Source: Dehalococcoidia bacterium UBA5760
GTDB taxonomy: Bacteria > Chloroflexota > Dehalococcoidia > Dehalococcoidales > UBA5760
Assembly (NCBI GenBank): GCA_002418895.1
Contig: DIFA01000013.1
Coordinates: 1-62,469, forward strand
Direction of reading: 5' to 3'
DNA length: 62,469 nucleotides
Shown: piece after piece, positions 50,991-61,152 of the stretch
Numbering within the stretch: position 1 is the first letter of the stretch
Layout: each line of letters opens with the position of its first letter
The notes under the pieces: generated by a model
The model's database searches: none
What the model was told of the DNA's origin: nothing
Seen by the model: the letters and a program-made list of their open reading frames with translations, nothing else
Translations under genes and position numbers: made by a program

Positions 50991-53417
50991 CTAGCTAACC
51001 CTTATCGAGAGTTGCTGCCCGATAGAGATAAACAGATCGGACCATCCTCTGGCTTTCCCGTCTCCCCGAGATGCCCTTTCCCGAAATGCAGGGTAGGTAT
51101 CCCGGATCATTTTATGGTACAAGTTCTGAACCTGCCATAGGTTTGTTTCAAAGGTAAACGATCGGGAAAGAGCCAGCGCCGCCTTGAGATTCTCCATTCT
51201 CTCCGTGTCGCTGGGATCGGATACCAAGTGATTCATCGTTTTCACCAGATTCTGCTCGAACAAACGGGACAGCCCCTCTGTATCGAGATCAATGTCCCAT
51301 AGCTGACTATCATCCAGAAGAAAACTGACCCGTTCCACATCAATGGTATCGTTCGCCAGCGCCTGGCGCAGGTCGGTGTTCAATATGAACCCGGATGTGG
51401 TACGAAGGGCCTCAGGCATTGGATTGCCGAGGTCGGCTAGGAAGCGCATTAACGGGTAGTAGGTTTCATGCAGTTGGCGATACGATGCTTCGACGTCAGC
51501 CAGCATGTTCTCCAGAATACGATCCAAAACACAGCGCTGCTCGTCGCGGAAGAGTGATTTTATAGAGTAGGTTGATCCCCCGAAGTGTTTGTCCAGGAGA
51601 CGGACGACTCCGGAGAAATCAGCAGCAGCACAGGTCTCGGTTATCTCCCGGATCATGTCCCGATAAGCCTCCTCGCCTTGATAATCCCGTATGCCGGCAT
51701 TGATATTATGTCCGCCGAGATGAAGAACACCGAACGCAAGCAGTTTAGTCTCCTTGCTGATCACAGAACTTATCGCTGCCCTTCCTGCCGCCAGCCGGGT
51801 TTTGCCGCAATCAGTAGTCTGATAGTCTTCCCTGTCGACATCGTAGCAGTAGATCCTGGTGTGCTTTCCATAATCCTCGAACAGTGAGCTGATTGCATAA
51901 TGAGCACCAACCTTGGTAAGATCCACCATCGCCGTTTTCACTAACTTATCGTAGATAAGGCGACCATCACCATATTTGGGGATGTTGCTCCTAGCCATTT
52001 CCAGATGGGCTAGAAAATTCGGCTCGGTATGATCACCAAACAATTCTTCCGCCAGCTGGACTGCCCGTCCGGCGTATTGGATCACCTGTACCGTCTCAAT
52101 ACCGGACAGCTCGTCAAAGAACCATCCGCAGCTGGTATACATGAGCATGGCATGGCGTTGAAGCTCAAGCATTTTGAGAACCGTTACCGACTCCGTATCG
52201 TCCAGTTTACGTGTACCATGCCTCTTCAGGAAGCTCTGGATGTTATCCGATGAGCGGTTAAGGACTACCTCGATATAGGCGTCACGGGCTGCCCAGGGGT
52301 CTTTCAAGAATTCCCGTGCCCTCTCTTCATATTTAGCAGCCAGCGTATCACGCAACCAGTCCATTGCTTCCCGCAGCGGGGCCCGCCAGGATTGCTTCCA
52401 TCCCGGATTTCTCCCTGCGTTGCACCCGCAGTCGCTACGCCAACGTTCTACCCCATGCCGGCAGCTCCAGGAAGTATTCTCATTAATCTCAACCTCATCG
52501 GTAGGAGGGCATTTCTCCAGGTATTCACCATAGTTGGTGATACGGGCAAGGCCACTACCCTCAATATGATGTAAAGCATAAGCCAACGCCATATCACCGA
52601 AGCGGTGATGGTGGCCATAAGTCTCCCCATCGGTAGCAATGTGAACCAACTGGGGCCGGCTGTATCCTTCACGAAAGGAACCGGCAAGGCGAGACGCAAA
52701 ACTGTCACCGCTTTTAAGGAGGTCCTCAAAGGCAACACTACGGGCAACCGGACCATCGTAGAAGAAAAGGTTCAGCTTCCGCCCCGAGGGCAGGTTAAGC
52801 TGATAAGGCATCGTGGGGTCGATACTGGCATCATTAACCTGATGCCAGGTATCGGTACCAATACGGCGCACGCGACTGGCCTGATGGGGAGCCAGGATAG
52901 TAAAGATGATGCCCTGTTCAGCCAGGATATCCAGTGTTTCCAAGTCGACAGCGGTTTCTGGAAGCCACATTCCCTCGGGGTGTCTTCCGAAACGGTGCTC
53001 GAAGTCCCTGATGCCCCAGATTACCTGTGTGATCTTGTCACAACGGCTGGCCAAGGGCATAATCATATGGTTATAGGCTTGAGCGATGGCTGATCCATGC
53101 CCGGAAAAAGCGCTTTGGCTCTCCCGGTCGGCATCCAAAATAGCCTGATATGTATCCGGCGCGTTTGCCTGCATCCACATCAGTAAGGTTGGCCCGAAGT
53201 CAAAGCTGATTTTAGCATAGTTGTTCACTATATCAGTAATATACTTGTCCTTATCCAGAATACGAGAGACTGCGTTGGGTGCGTAGCACTCCGCCGTAAC
53301 CCTTTCGTTCCAATCATGGTAGGGGTAAGCGGAATCCTGCATTTCCACATACTCCAGCCAGGCATTCTCTCGTGGTGGCTGGTAGAAGTGACCGTGAACA
53401 CAGATATAGCGATCCAT
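50991..53417 (-). CDS. GH57-family protein with DUF3536
   Basis: 808 residues. N-terminal GH57 domain: YICVHGHFYQPPRENAW (4-20), FDFGPTLLMWM, and EGMWLPETAVDLETLDILAE with the likely nucleophile Glu154. The remainder (about 300-800) is DUF3536-like helical sequence (RNSSDNIQSFL, VLDRILENMLADVEASYRQL). GH57 includes alpha-amylases, branching enzymes and 4-alpha-glucanotransferases; the specificity here is unknown. The gene is last in the treS-malQ-glgB operon, 74 bp after glgB, so a role in trimming or building alpha-glucan is likely. Confidence 0.9.
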   Translation of the reverse strand: MDRYICVHGHFYQPPRENAWLEYVEMQDSAYPYHDWNERVTAECYAPNAVSRILDKDKYITDIVNNYAKISFDFGPTLLMWMQANAPDTYQAILDADRESQSAFSGHGSAIAQAYNHMIMPLASRCDKITQVIWGIRDFEHRFGRHPEGMWLPETAVDLETLDILAEQGIIFTILAPHQASRVRRIGTDTWHQVNDASIDPTMPYQLNLPSGRKLNLFFYDGPVARSVAFEDLLKSGDSFASRLAGSFREGYSRPQLVHIATDGETYGHHHRFGDMALAYALHHIEGSGLARITNYGEYLEKCPPTDEVEINENTSWSCRHGVERWRSDCGCNAGRNPGWKQSWRAPLREAMDWLRDTLAAKYEERAREFLKDPWAARDAYIEVVLNRSSDNIQSFLKRHGTRKLDDTESVTVLKMLELQRHAMLMYTSCGWFFDELSGIETVQVIQYAGRAVQLAEELFGDHTEPNFLAHLEMARSNIPKYGDGRLIYDKLVKTAMVDLTKVGAHYAISSLFEDYGKHTRIYCYDVDREDYQTTDCGKTRLAAGRAAISSVISKETKLLAFGVLHLGGHNINAGIRDYQGEEAYRDMIREITETCAAADFSGVVRLLDKHFGGSTYSIKSLFRDEQRCVLDRILENMLADVEASYRQLHETYYPLMRFLADLGNPMPEALRTTSGFILNTDLRQALANDTIDVERVSFLLDDSQLWDIDLDTEGLSRLFEQNLVKTMNHLVSDPSDTERMENLKAALALSRSFTFETNLWQVQNLYHKMIRDTYPAFRERASRGDGKARGWSDLFISIGQQLSIRVS

Positions 53418-53491
53418 ACTAACTCTCCTCCGAGAAAAGAAACTTCCTGGGACTAGGTGGCCCCCAAACAGTACCCTGTGATCACTTATCT

Positions 53492-55468
53492 TTACTTCCT
53501 GCTTTTGAAGTAGAGCATAGCGAGTGGAGGCAACGTGATCCTGATAGCATAGGAGCGACCATGAACTGAAGACCGATGTGCCCTCAAACTCTTCGGATTA
53601 TCCTGCCCGCTACCGCCGTACTCGCTACTATCGCTGTTCAGTAACTCCTTCCAAAAGCCACCGCGCGGCACACCCAACTGGTAATTCTGATATGTCACCG
53701 GAGTAAAATTACCGACGACCAGCAATATATCATCAGTCGATTTCCCCTTGCGTACAAAACTGATAACACTCTGCAGAGCAGCGCTGGCATCGATCCACTC
53801 AAAGCCGGCAGGATCGCAGTCCGATTCGTAAAGTGCGGGCTCAGCCCGGTATAATCTATTTAACGCCTTCACCCAGCCCTGGATATGGGCATGCCGCCGG
53901 TAATCGAGGAAATGCCAGTCGATACTGCCGTCGTGATCCCATTCCCGCCATTGTCCCAACTCTGCTCCCATAAAGAGCAGCTTCTTCCCCGGCTGTCCAT
54001 ACATATATGCCAGCAGTAATCTCAGATTGGCCAACTTCTGCCAGTCATCACCGGGCATCTTCCCAATCAGAGAACCCTTACCGTGAACCACTTCATCATG
54101 GGATAAAGGTAGAACGAAGTTCTCGTTAAAAGCATAAATCATGCGAAAGGTTAAAGCGTTGTGGTGGTATTTTCGGTGGATCGGATCTCTCGACATATAT
54201 TCAAGAGTGTCGTGCATCCAGCCCATATCCCACTTCAGGCCGAATCCCAAGCCCCCCAGATAGGTCGGACGCGATACCATCGGCCAGGCGGTAGAATCCT
54301 CAGCAATTGTCTGCACATCGGGGTAATTTGCGTACACTTCCTCATTCAACCTGCGCAGGAAGGCAATCGCTTCGAGGTTCTCCCGACCCCCATATTTATT
54401 AGGAATCCATTCTCCTTCCTTACGGGAATAATCCAGATAGAGCATCGAAGCAACCGCATCGACACGCAAGCCATCAACATGATATTTATCCAGCCAAAAC
54501 AGAGCACTGCTAATGAGAAAGCTCCGCACTTCAGCACGCCCGTAGTTGAAGATATAGCTTGTCCAGTCATGATGGAACCCCTTCCTGGGGTCCGCGTGCT
54601 CGTAAAGGTGAGTTCCATCGAAGAGTCCCAGTCCATGCTCATCAGTAGGAAAATGCGAAGGGACCCAGTCCAGAATTACCCCGATCCCGTGTTGATGAAG
54701 ATAGTCAACCAGGTACATAAAGTCCTGCGGTGTGCCATAGCGACTGGATGGTGCGAAATAACCGGTCGTCTGATATCCCCAGGAACCGAAGAAAGGGTGC
54801 TCCATAACCGGAAGAAACTCGACGTGAGTGAAGCCCATTTGCCGAACATAGTCAGTAAGCTGAACCGCCAACTCCCGATAGGAAAGGGAGCGATAGCCTT
54901 CTCCGGGCACCCTTTTCCAGGAACCCAGGTGTACCTCGTAGATAGCAATTGGACTGTCGAGCGCATTGCGACTACCACGCTGTGCCATCCACTCACCATC
55001 GCCCCAGTCGTATTCAAGGTCCCAGACTATGGATGCCGTTTTGGGAGCTATTTCACTATAGACGGCGAAGGGATCGGCCTTTTCTCTACTGCGCCCACCG
55101 TAGCGAGGGGTGATATGGTACTTATACAGGGCACCCTTACCGACGCCGGGAATAAACGTCTCCCATATGCCTGACTGGCCCCGCGGCCGCAACGGACTAC
55201 CCGCGCCGTCCCAGCCGTTGAAGTTACCGACTATAGACACCTCTCTGGCATCAGGAGCCCACACCGAAAAATGGGTCCCTTTTTGCTCATTAACGGTGAT
55301 GGGATATGCTCCCAGCTTATGATACAGGCGGAAGTGATTACCCTCATTAAAAAGATAAAGGTCATCTTCCGTGAGGAGTGTTATTTGTGATGCCTTTAGG
55401 GTGGTTCCCGGTTTCAAGTCAGGGTTCTGCCCCAGATTGCTACCGTACGAAACCTCTTTCTTCGCCAT
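53492..55468 (-). CDS. glgB: 1,4-alpha-glucan branching enzyme (GH13)
   Basis: 658 residues. CBM48 at about 60-145 (THFSVWAPDAREVSIVGNFN), GH13 barrel with nucleophile Asp337 in GLRVDAVASML, acid/base Glu390 in TIAEDST and Asp458 in LSHDEVVHGKG. It makes alpha-1,6 branches. N-terminal extension of 40 residues. Its ATG overlaps the malQ stop (TAATG). Confidence 0.96.
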   Translation of the reverse strand: MAKKEVSYGSNLGQNPDLKPGTTLKASQITLLTEDDLYLFNEGNHFRLYHKLGAYPITVNEQKGTHFSVWAPDAREVSIVGNFNGWDGAGSPLRPRGQSGIWETFIPGVGKGALYKYHITPRYGGRSREKADPFAVYSEIAPKTASIVWDLEYDWGDGEWMAQRGSRNALDSPIAIYEVHLGSWKRVPGEGYRSLSYRELAVQLTDYVRQMGFTHVEFLPVMEHPFFGSWGYQTTGYFAPSSRYGTPQDFMYLVDYLHQHGIGVILDWVPSHFPTDEHGLGLFDGTHLYEHADPRKGFHHDWTSYIFNYGRAEVRSFLISSALFWLDKYHVDGLRVDAVASMLYLDYSRKEGEWIPNKYGGRENLEAIAFLRRLNEEVYANYPDVQTIAEDSTAWPMVSRPTYLGGLGFGLKWDMGWMHDTLEYMSRDPIHRKYHHNALTFRMIYAFNENFVLPLSHDEVVHGKGSLIGKMPGDDWQKLANLRLLLAYMYGQPGKKLLFMGAELGQWREWDHDGSIDWHFLDYRRHAHIQGWVKALNRLYRAEPALYESDCDPAGFEWIDASAALQSVISFVRKGKSTDDILLVVGNFTPVTYQNYQLGVPRGGFWKELLNSDSSEYGGSGQDNPKSLRAHRSSVHGRSYAIRITLPPLAMLYFKSRK

Positions 55469-57597
55469 TATCGGTACTTCCTCCGCTTACGGATCTGGTC
55501 TATAGCTAGTAGTGTATCAACTACCTGAGGCAGTTGGCAAAACTGCCCGAGAGCGTATCGTGCTCGGCGCCGCCAGTTCGGATGTTCTCCCGTGGTACCG
55601 GGTATGTTCTGTGGTTTTGTCTCGAGCCAAAGGTCTTCCAGATTAACAATGACTATCCGGGCCTTACTGGCAGCTAAAAATGACAGACTGGACTTGATAA
55701 TGGCATAGATATCATCCTCCGGACCGCAAAGCCACCCGCTATCCTTCAAAACAGAGATCAGAGCCTCTTTCATACGCAGTAGCTTTTCCTGCTCCGATTT
55801 TACACCAGCGCTGTCAAGCAGTCCGAGTCTTCTCCGTTCTTCGATATCCAGGCCCTGCCATAGCGAGGCAAATGGCGGCATATCATGTGTGTTAAGGCTG
55901 GTTACCGCACTGGAGGAAACCGGATGCAGCCCTTTCGGCGAATCAGCAGCAAGCTCGTAATGTAATATATACATACGGGAGAAGTTGTGCCTACCCATGG
56001 CGGGCCGGATATATGATGGCACCGTACCCAGGTCTTCACCAACGATGATTGCCCGGTTTCGATGCGATTCCAGCGATAGTATCGCATAGAACTCCTCGGC
56101 CCGGTAACGTACATATACCCCCTGTCCGGCCTCTATACCCCGTGGGATGCAGAAAAGCCGATGCAAACCCATCACATGGTCGATACGAAGGACGCCGGCA
56201 TACCTGAGGTTATGGCGTAGACAGGCAACTATATAACGGTAACCCTCCTCCCGAATCCTCTGCGGGTGCAGGGGAGGGAATCCCCAGTTCTGCCCGTTGG
56301 TAAAAACATTGTCCGGAGGCGCGCCAACCGAGGCGCCTGAAACGAAAGTGTTCTGGTTGTACCACACATCATAACTGTCGGGATGGACCCCGACGGGCAG
56401 ATCCAGATAAAGCTTCAAGTTCTTATCCTGGATCTTCCCTGCAATATGTTGAATCTGCTGATGGGCTAGCCACTGCACATATAGATGATAACGTCTTTTT
56501 TCTTCGTCATAGTCGTTATCTCTGATAACACCTCTGCGCAGTGGTTCCGGCCAAAATCGCCACGAAGTACCCTGCCTCTCCATAGCGGCACGAAACCGGG
56601 CATAGCTCTCGACTATCGGATTGGTATCGACAAAGTGCTGAAAATCACTGAGGCGACCGGATGACTCAGTAAAAAAGAAGCGGCAGAGTTCCTCCAGTAC
56701 GGTACGCTTCAGCGCCATCTGGCGGTGGTAGTCAACCAGAGGCAGCCTGCGCAGGGCGGTAATATCTTTCTCAAACACAGCCGACTTTAGTATCGCCTGT
56801 GCCGAGGAACATTTAGGGAGCTCAGGTATCCTGTTGACGTCCAGGTAGAATTCATTCCATAGCTGCCGACTGGCAGGAAGATAAGGACTGGGTTCGCAAA
56901 TACCATCCAGAAACGTGGCTAAAAGAGGCAAAGTGGCTACGACATCCCCCCCCATTTCAGCCAGCCATTCTACAAGTGCTTCTAAATCGGAGTAATCACC
57001 CCCTCCCCAACCTTTATCCCTGTATAGGGCATACAGAGGCAGGAAGGCTCCCCACATCCCGGAATTGTCCTTACCTCCAGGCACATAGGACTGGCGGGGT
57101 GCCGAGACTATCAAGGACTCGGCATGATTGCCCTCCAGATATATCGTGAACCGGTGGTATCCCCAGGGTAACCTTACCGGCACACCAAGCTGTTTGACAA
57201 CATAGCCGACTCCCTCTATCTCCGAGTGCTCCAGCACGGGCATATCGGTTCCAGACTGGCGCCAGTTCACTTCCTCACCCCCCTCCAGATCTATATGACA
57301 ATCAAGAAAAGCCCCTGCGAGAGACGAGGGAAGCCTGATCCGGATTGAGAACGGAATGTCATCCCAGGCTATTAAGACCGGCTCTAGCATTAGCTGCCAA
57401 AGCTCCTGGCATCGCTGCCGCAGCGCGAACGGAACATCCTGTAGACCGGTGATAGGCACCCCCAGAGACCGAAGCACCGTCAGCAGGGATTCCACAGGCG
57501 CATGCTGCCTGCGGCGTTTCACATCATAATAAGCCGACTGTATACCGTATAGACTGGCGAGATGGTGCAGTGATCGACTACCAGTGGAGGGCGTCAT
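55468..57597 (-). CDS. malQ: 4-alpha-glucanotransferase (GH77)
   Basis: 709 residues. Transfers maltooligosyl segments between glucans. GH77 barrel with Asp473 in VLRIDHVMGLHRLF and Glu521 in IVGEDLGTVP, plus LNTHDMPPFASLW near the end. The N-terminal 170 residues form an extra beta-sandwich as in long bacterial MalQ. It overlaps treS-mak by 4 bp (ATGA) and glgB by one base. Confidence 0.94.
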   Translation of the reverse strand: MTPSTGSRSLHHLASLYGIQSAYYDVKRRRQHAPVESLLTVLRSLGVPITGLQDVPFALRQRCQELWQLMLEPVLIAWDDIPFSIRIRLPSSLAGAFLDCHIDLEGGEEVNWRQSGTDMPVLEHSEIEGVGYVVKQLGVPVRLPWGYHRFTIYLEGNHAESLIVSAPRQSYVPGGKDNSGMWGAFLPLYALYRDKGWGGGDYSDLEALVEWLAEMGGDVVATLPLLATFLDGICEPSPYLPASRQLWNEFYLDVNRIPELPKCSSAQAILKSAVFEKDITALRRLPLVDYHRQMALKRTVLEELCRFFFTESSGRLSDFQHFVDTNPIVESYARFRAAMERQGTSWRFWPEPLRRGVIRDNDYDEEKRRYHLYVQWLAHQQIQHIAGKIQDKNLKLYLDLPVGVHPDSYDVWYNQNTFVSGASVGAPPDNVFTNGQNWGFPPLHPQRIREEGYRYIVACLRHNLRYAGVLRIDHVMGLHRLFCIPRGIEAGQGVYVRYRAEEFYAILSLESHRNRAIIVGEDLGTVPSYIRPAMGRHNFSRMYILHYELAADSPKGLHPVSSSAVTSLNTHDMPPFASLWQGLDIEERRRLGLLDSAGVKSEQEKLLRMKEALISVLKDSGWLCGPEDDIYAIIKSSLSFLAASKARIVIVNLEDLWLETKPQNIPGTTGEHPNWRRRARYALGQFCQLPQVVDTLLAIDQIRKRRKYR

Positions 57598-60500
57598 TCT
57601 TTAGACTTCTTCCTCTCTGGTATAACTGATTCATCGGTTGGCTCTAACATCTGCAATATACCCCTTAGCGGTAAGCCCACCCATTTGGGACGATTATTCA
57701 ACTCGTAGTTTAGCTCATAAATAGTCTTATCCAGAAGATAGGTATCCATGATAACTTTCATATCCTCACGATTTTGGGGTATTATCAACGTATCTGCCAT
57801 CAGGTCAAGATAGGACTTTACATACGTCGCCGATACACAACGGTACCAGGCATGCGCCCACTTCTCCAGCACTGGTATATCTTCAGGCCTGACTACTGTC
57901 GATGCCTGGCCCTGCAAGGCAACGTAAGCAGCGTAGTGAAATGAACGTACCATTCCGGCGACATCACGGAGAGGAGAACGTTTTATTTTACGCTCTCCCA
58001 GGCGCCGAGCCGACTCACCCTCAAAGTCGATAATAACAAAATCATCACCGGTATACAGCACATGTCCCAGATGGTAGTTGCCGTGGCAGCGGATTCGCAT
58101 ACCGTTAATCTTATGCTTGGCAATTTCCTTGAAACGACCGATAATGGCATTCTCCAGCCGGAGAACCTTCTCGGCATCCACCTTTGTTTCTTCAGGAAGA
58201 TACTGAAGGCGCCGGGACAACAGCCACAAAACCTTTTTGGCAAAACCCCTCATACCATGGTAAAGAGAGCGCTGGTAGGTTAGGGAGAATGGTTCGGGGA
58301 CGAAGTCCTGACCCTCCAGGGCAGAAGCCAGTGTCAGGTGAAGTTCGGCAGTGCGCTGGCCCAGTAGTTGCGCCGAAACCAGATAAGCCCCGATTGTATC
58401 GGTGATTAACGAAGGGATCTCTTCGCCGGCAACATCCAGCAGAGAGCCTACGGAGAGCGCCGGTATTTCCTCATCCGGATGTAAAAGAGCCGCCTCGAAG
58501 TAACGCCCCAGAGAATCCATAGTGTACTGCCAAGCATCACCCTCGTTCGTGACGTATTCATGGAACACGCCTAAGGTGACCGGTTTACCACGACTGGTAT
58601 GGTACTCAATAAAGCCGGCAACTTGAGGAGTGTTATCAAAACGCTCGGTCTCGGTAAGGAAGCGCCCGATCTCCAGCTCGGGATTAATGCCTTCTTCCAG
58701 ATGCCGAAACATCTTAAGCTTGAGTCGTTCGCCATAAACCACCGAAGTGTTAGTATGCTCTCCCTTGACCAGGCGTGACTCCAGGGCTTCTCCTGAAACC
58801 CCGCGTATCCTTCGAAATACTTTTGGAGTACGAAAGGCAATAGCCTCCCCCCTATCGCTTTTGAACCGACGGCGCCAGTCGACTGCATTTAGCAAGGCAT
58901 TACGAAAATCAGGGTTAATCAAAGCGTCGTAAATGACTCCTTTTTCTTCGAACTCTTTCTCTTCACGTTTTAACTGAGCCACTACGGCCTGAGGAAATTC
59001 GGTAACTACTCTACCGGCATTTTCCCCCCAAGCCAGGGCAACCGGCAGAAAATAGGTCTCGGGTTCTCCCTCGTAGTATTCTATCTGGAACATAAAGCAG
59101 TACCCCGTGGTAGTTCCGCCGGGGACCTTGATCACATCCTGTATTTGCCCCGACCGGGCGTAGCGAGATTTGCCAGCAAACCAATGGTGCTGCCTTACAT
59201 AGCGCAATAAAACTGTTTCTAAAGGTATCTGCTGCCCACTTTTATAAAGCTCCGAAAAATCCCTGCTCAAGGTCAGCGTCGCTACCGGGACCCCTTCTCT
59301 TGAAGCACTCAGATCAATCTGCGCAGGGCGAACCGACTGCAGGGAAAACCAGTAGAAGGCGTACGGGCTTAAGGTGATCGGATACAAGGCACCTTCAATT
59401 ACGGGGAATTCCGTTTGCCCGAACATCTCCGTAGGTACTTTGCCAATGAATTCGGAAAGATTAAGCCCGGTATGCTGCGACAACCGGGAGAGATTTGCCA
59501 CCACCAGAATAGTCTCATCCCCGTAACAGCGTAGAAAGGCCAGCACTCTACGATTTTCGGGTTGCAGGAACTGCAGACTACCCCGGCTGAAAGCCCTGAA
59601 TCGCTTTCGCAGGGCGATCAACCGTTTCATCCACCACAGGAGAGAGTCCTGGTTATTTTGTTGTGCCTCCACATTGATAGCTTCGTAATGATATTCAGGA
59701 TCAATATTAACCGGAAGATACAGCCGTTGCGGATTGGTGCGAGAGAAACCGGCGTTCCGGTCTGCGCTCCACTGCATCGGGGTACGGACGCCGTCCCGAT
59801 CACCCAGGTAGAAATTATCACCCATGCCGATTTCATCGCCATAATAAATAATCGGCGCCCCGGGCAGGGAAAAGAGAAGGCCGTTCATCAACTCTATTTT
59901 CTTACGGTCGTTGTTGAGCAGTGGCGCCAGACGGCGACGAATACCGAGGTTAATCCGGGCCTGGGTATCGTACGCATAAACCCGATACATATAGTCTCTC
60001 TCTTCGTCGGTAACCATCTCCAGAGTCAGCTCATCGTGATTACGAAGAAAAAGAGCCCACTGGCAGTTCTCGGGAACAGGCGGCGTATTTTGAAGAATAT
60101 CAACAATAGGGAAACGGTCTTCCATACGAATAGCCATAAACATCCGGGGCATGAGAGGAAAATGGTAGGCCATATGGCACTCGTTTCCCTCACCGAAGTA
60201 GGCAACGGCATCCTCCGACCACTGATTCGCCTCAGCCAGCAACATTCGGTTCGTGTGCTTTTGATCTATTTGCTGACGCAATTCTTTGAGGAAAGCATGC
60301 GTCTCCGGCAGGTTCTCGCAATTAGTACCTTCCCGTTCGTACAGATACGGTACTGCATCCAAACGAATCCCGGAGACCCCCAGGTTGAGCCAGAAGTCAA
60401 TCGCCTTGAACATGGCCTGACGCACCAGGGGGTTGTCATAATTGAGATCCGGCTGGTGTGAGTAGAAACGATGCCAGTAGTAGGCTTCTGCCACCGGATC

Positions 60501-60995
60501 CCAGGCCCAGTTCGATGACTCGAAATCCTTGAATATGATGCGGGCATCCTTGTATTTGTTCCAGGTATCGCTCCAAACATAGAAATCACGCTTTTCGTTA
60601 CCCGGTGCCGTCTTACGGGCTCGCTGGAACCACGGATGCTGGTCTGAAGTGTGGTTAAGCACTAGCTCGTTGATAATGCGCAGGCCGCGATAATTAGCTT
60701 CTCTGAGCAGTATCCTGAAATCACGAAGTGTACCGTAATTAGGGTGGATATTGGTGTAGTCCGATACGTCATAACCATCATCCTTGAACGGAGAGGGGTA
60801 GAAAGGAAGAAGCCAGATGGCCGTGACTCCCAGGTCCTGAAGATAGTCGATTTTCTCGGTTAGCCCTGGGAAATCTCCGATACCATCTCCGTTACTGTCG
60901 TAAAAGGCGCGGACATGCAGTTCGTAGATGATTGCATCCTTATACCATAGCGGGTCAGCATCTCGCCAGAAATACTTCGAATCACCGGCTTCCAT
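57594..60995 (-). CDS. treS: Trehalose synthase-maltokinase fusion
   Basis: 1133 residues. N-terminal half (1-560): GH13 trehalose synthase/maltosyltransferase-type isomerase that interconverts trehalose and maltose; Asp213 in GIRLDAVPYLYE, Glu255 in LLAEANQW, Asp321 in FLRNHDELTLEM. C-terminal half (about 580-1110): maltokinase, which makes maltose-1-phosphate; VLLRYVRQHHWFAGKSR at its start and VIIDFEGESARR, SPLRDVAGMVRSFHYAAY near the end. The kinase's HGDxH motif reads HGNYHLG here, so the usual catalytic Asp is Asn. Maltose-1-phosphate would normally go to GlgE, which is not in the window. First gene of the operon with malQ, glgB and the GH57 gene; the leader is about 24 nt. Confidence 0.94.
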   Translation of the reverse strand: MEAGDSKYFWRDADPLWYKDAIIYELHVRAFYDSNGDGIGDFPGLTEKIDYLQDLGVTAIWLLPFYPSPFKDDGYDVSDYTNIHPNYGTLRDFRILLREANYRGLRIINELVLNHTSDQHPWFQRARKTAPGNEKRDFYVWSDTWNKYKDARIIFKDFESSNWAWDPVAEAYYWHRFYSHQPDLNYDNPLVRQAMFKAIDFWLNLGVSGIRLDAVPYLYEREGTNCENLPETHAFLKELRQQIDQKHTNRMLLAEANQWSEDAVAYFGEGNECHMAYHFPLMPRMFMAIRMEDRFPIVDILQNTPPVPENCQWALFLRNHDELTLEMVTDEERDYMYRVYAYDTQARINLGIRRRLAPLLNNDRKKIELMNGLLFSLPGAPIIYYGDEIGMGDNFYLGDRDGVRTPMQWSADRNAGFSRTNPQRLYLPVNIDPEYHYEAINVEAQQNNQDSLLWWMKRLIALRKRFRAFSRGSLQFLQPENRRVLAFLRCYGDETILVVANLSRLSQHTGLNLSEFIGKVPTEMFGQTEFPVIEGALYPITLSPYAFYWFSLQSVRPAQIDLSASREGVPVATLTLSRDFSELYKSGQQIPLETVLLRYVRQHHWFAGKSRYARSGQIQDVIKVPGGTTTGYCFMFQIEYYEGEPETYFLPVALAWGENAGRVVTEFPQAVVAQLKREEKEFEEKGVIYDALINPDFRNALLNAVDWRRRFKSDRGEAIAFRTPKVFRRIRGVSGEALESRLVKGEHTNTSVVYGERLKLKMFRHLEEGINPELEIGRFLTETERFDNTPQVAGFIEYHTSRGKPVTLGVFHEYVTNEGDAWQYTMDSLGRYFEAALLHPDEEIPALSVGSLLDVAGEEIPSLITDTIGAYLVSAQLLGQRTAELHLTLASALEGQDFVPEPFSLTYQRSLYHGMRGFAKKVLWLLSRRLQYLPEETKVDAEKVLRLENAIIGRFKEIAKHKINGMRIRCHGNYHLGHVLYTGDDFVIIDFEGESARRLGERKIKRSPLRDVAGMVRSFHYAAYVALQGQASTVVRPEDIPVLEKWAHAWYRCVSATYVKSYLDLMADTLIIPQNREDMKVIMDTYLLDKTIYELNYELNNRPKWVGLPLRGILQMLEPTDESVIPERKKSKE

Positions 60996-61025
60996 AACAG
61001 CACCACACGGATATATTACTTCGAC

Positions 61026-61054
61026 ATTTTATTCCCTTACCCACCCTTTATCAA
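61026..61054 (-). promoter_or_regulatory. Promoter of the treS-malQ-glgB-GH57 operon
   Basis: On minus: TTGATA at 61054-61049, 17-bp spacer, TAAAAT at 61031-61026. Confidence 0.65.
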
Positions 61055-61114
61055 GACCCGAGGCTATTACTTGACGTCAACACATTGATAGCGAGTTCTG
61101 CCAGACGGGTCAAA

Positions 61115-61143
61115 TTGACAAATCCTGCCTTTAACATTATCAT
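61115..61143 (+). promoter_or_regulatory. Promoter of the DUF39 gene, giving a leaderless mRNA
   Basis: TTGACA at 61115-61120, 17-bp spacer, TATCAT at 61138-61143. The expected start (about 61150) is three bases before the ATG, and no ribosome site is present. Confidence 0.7.
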
Positions 61144-61152
61144 CTTAATATT

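Noticed and set aside
54161..55174. 337-aa plus-strand frame
   Set aside because: Antisense to glgB, whose frame has full GH13 motifs; no ribosome site or recognisable domain.
59562..60461. 299-aa plus-strand frame
   Set aside because: Antisense to the TreS domain; a by-product of its codon use.
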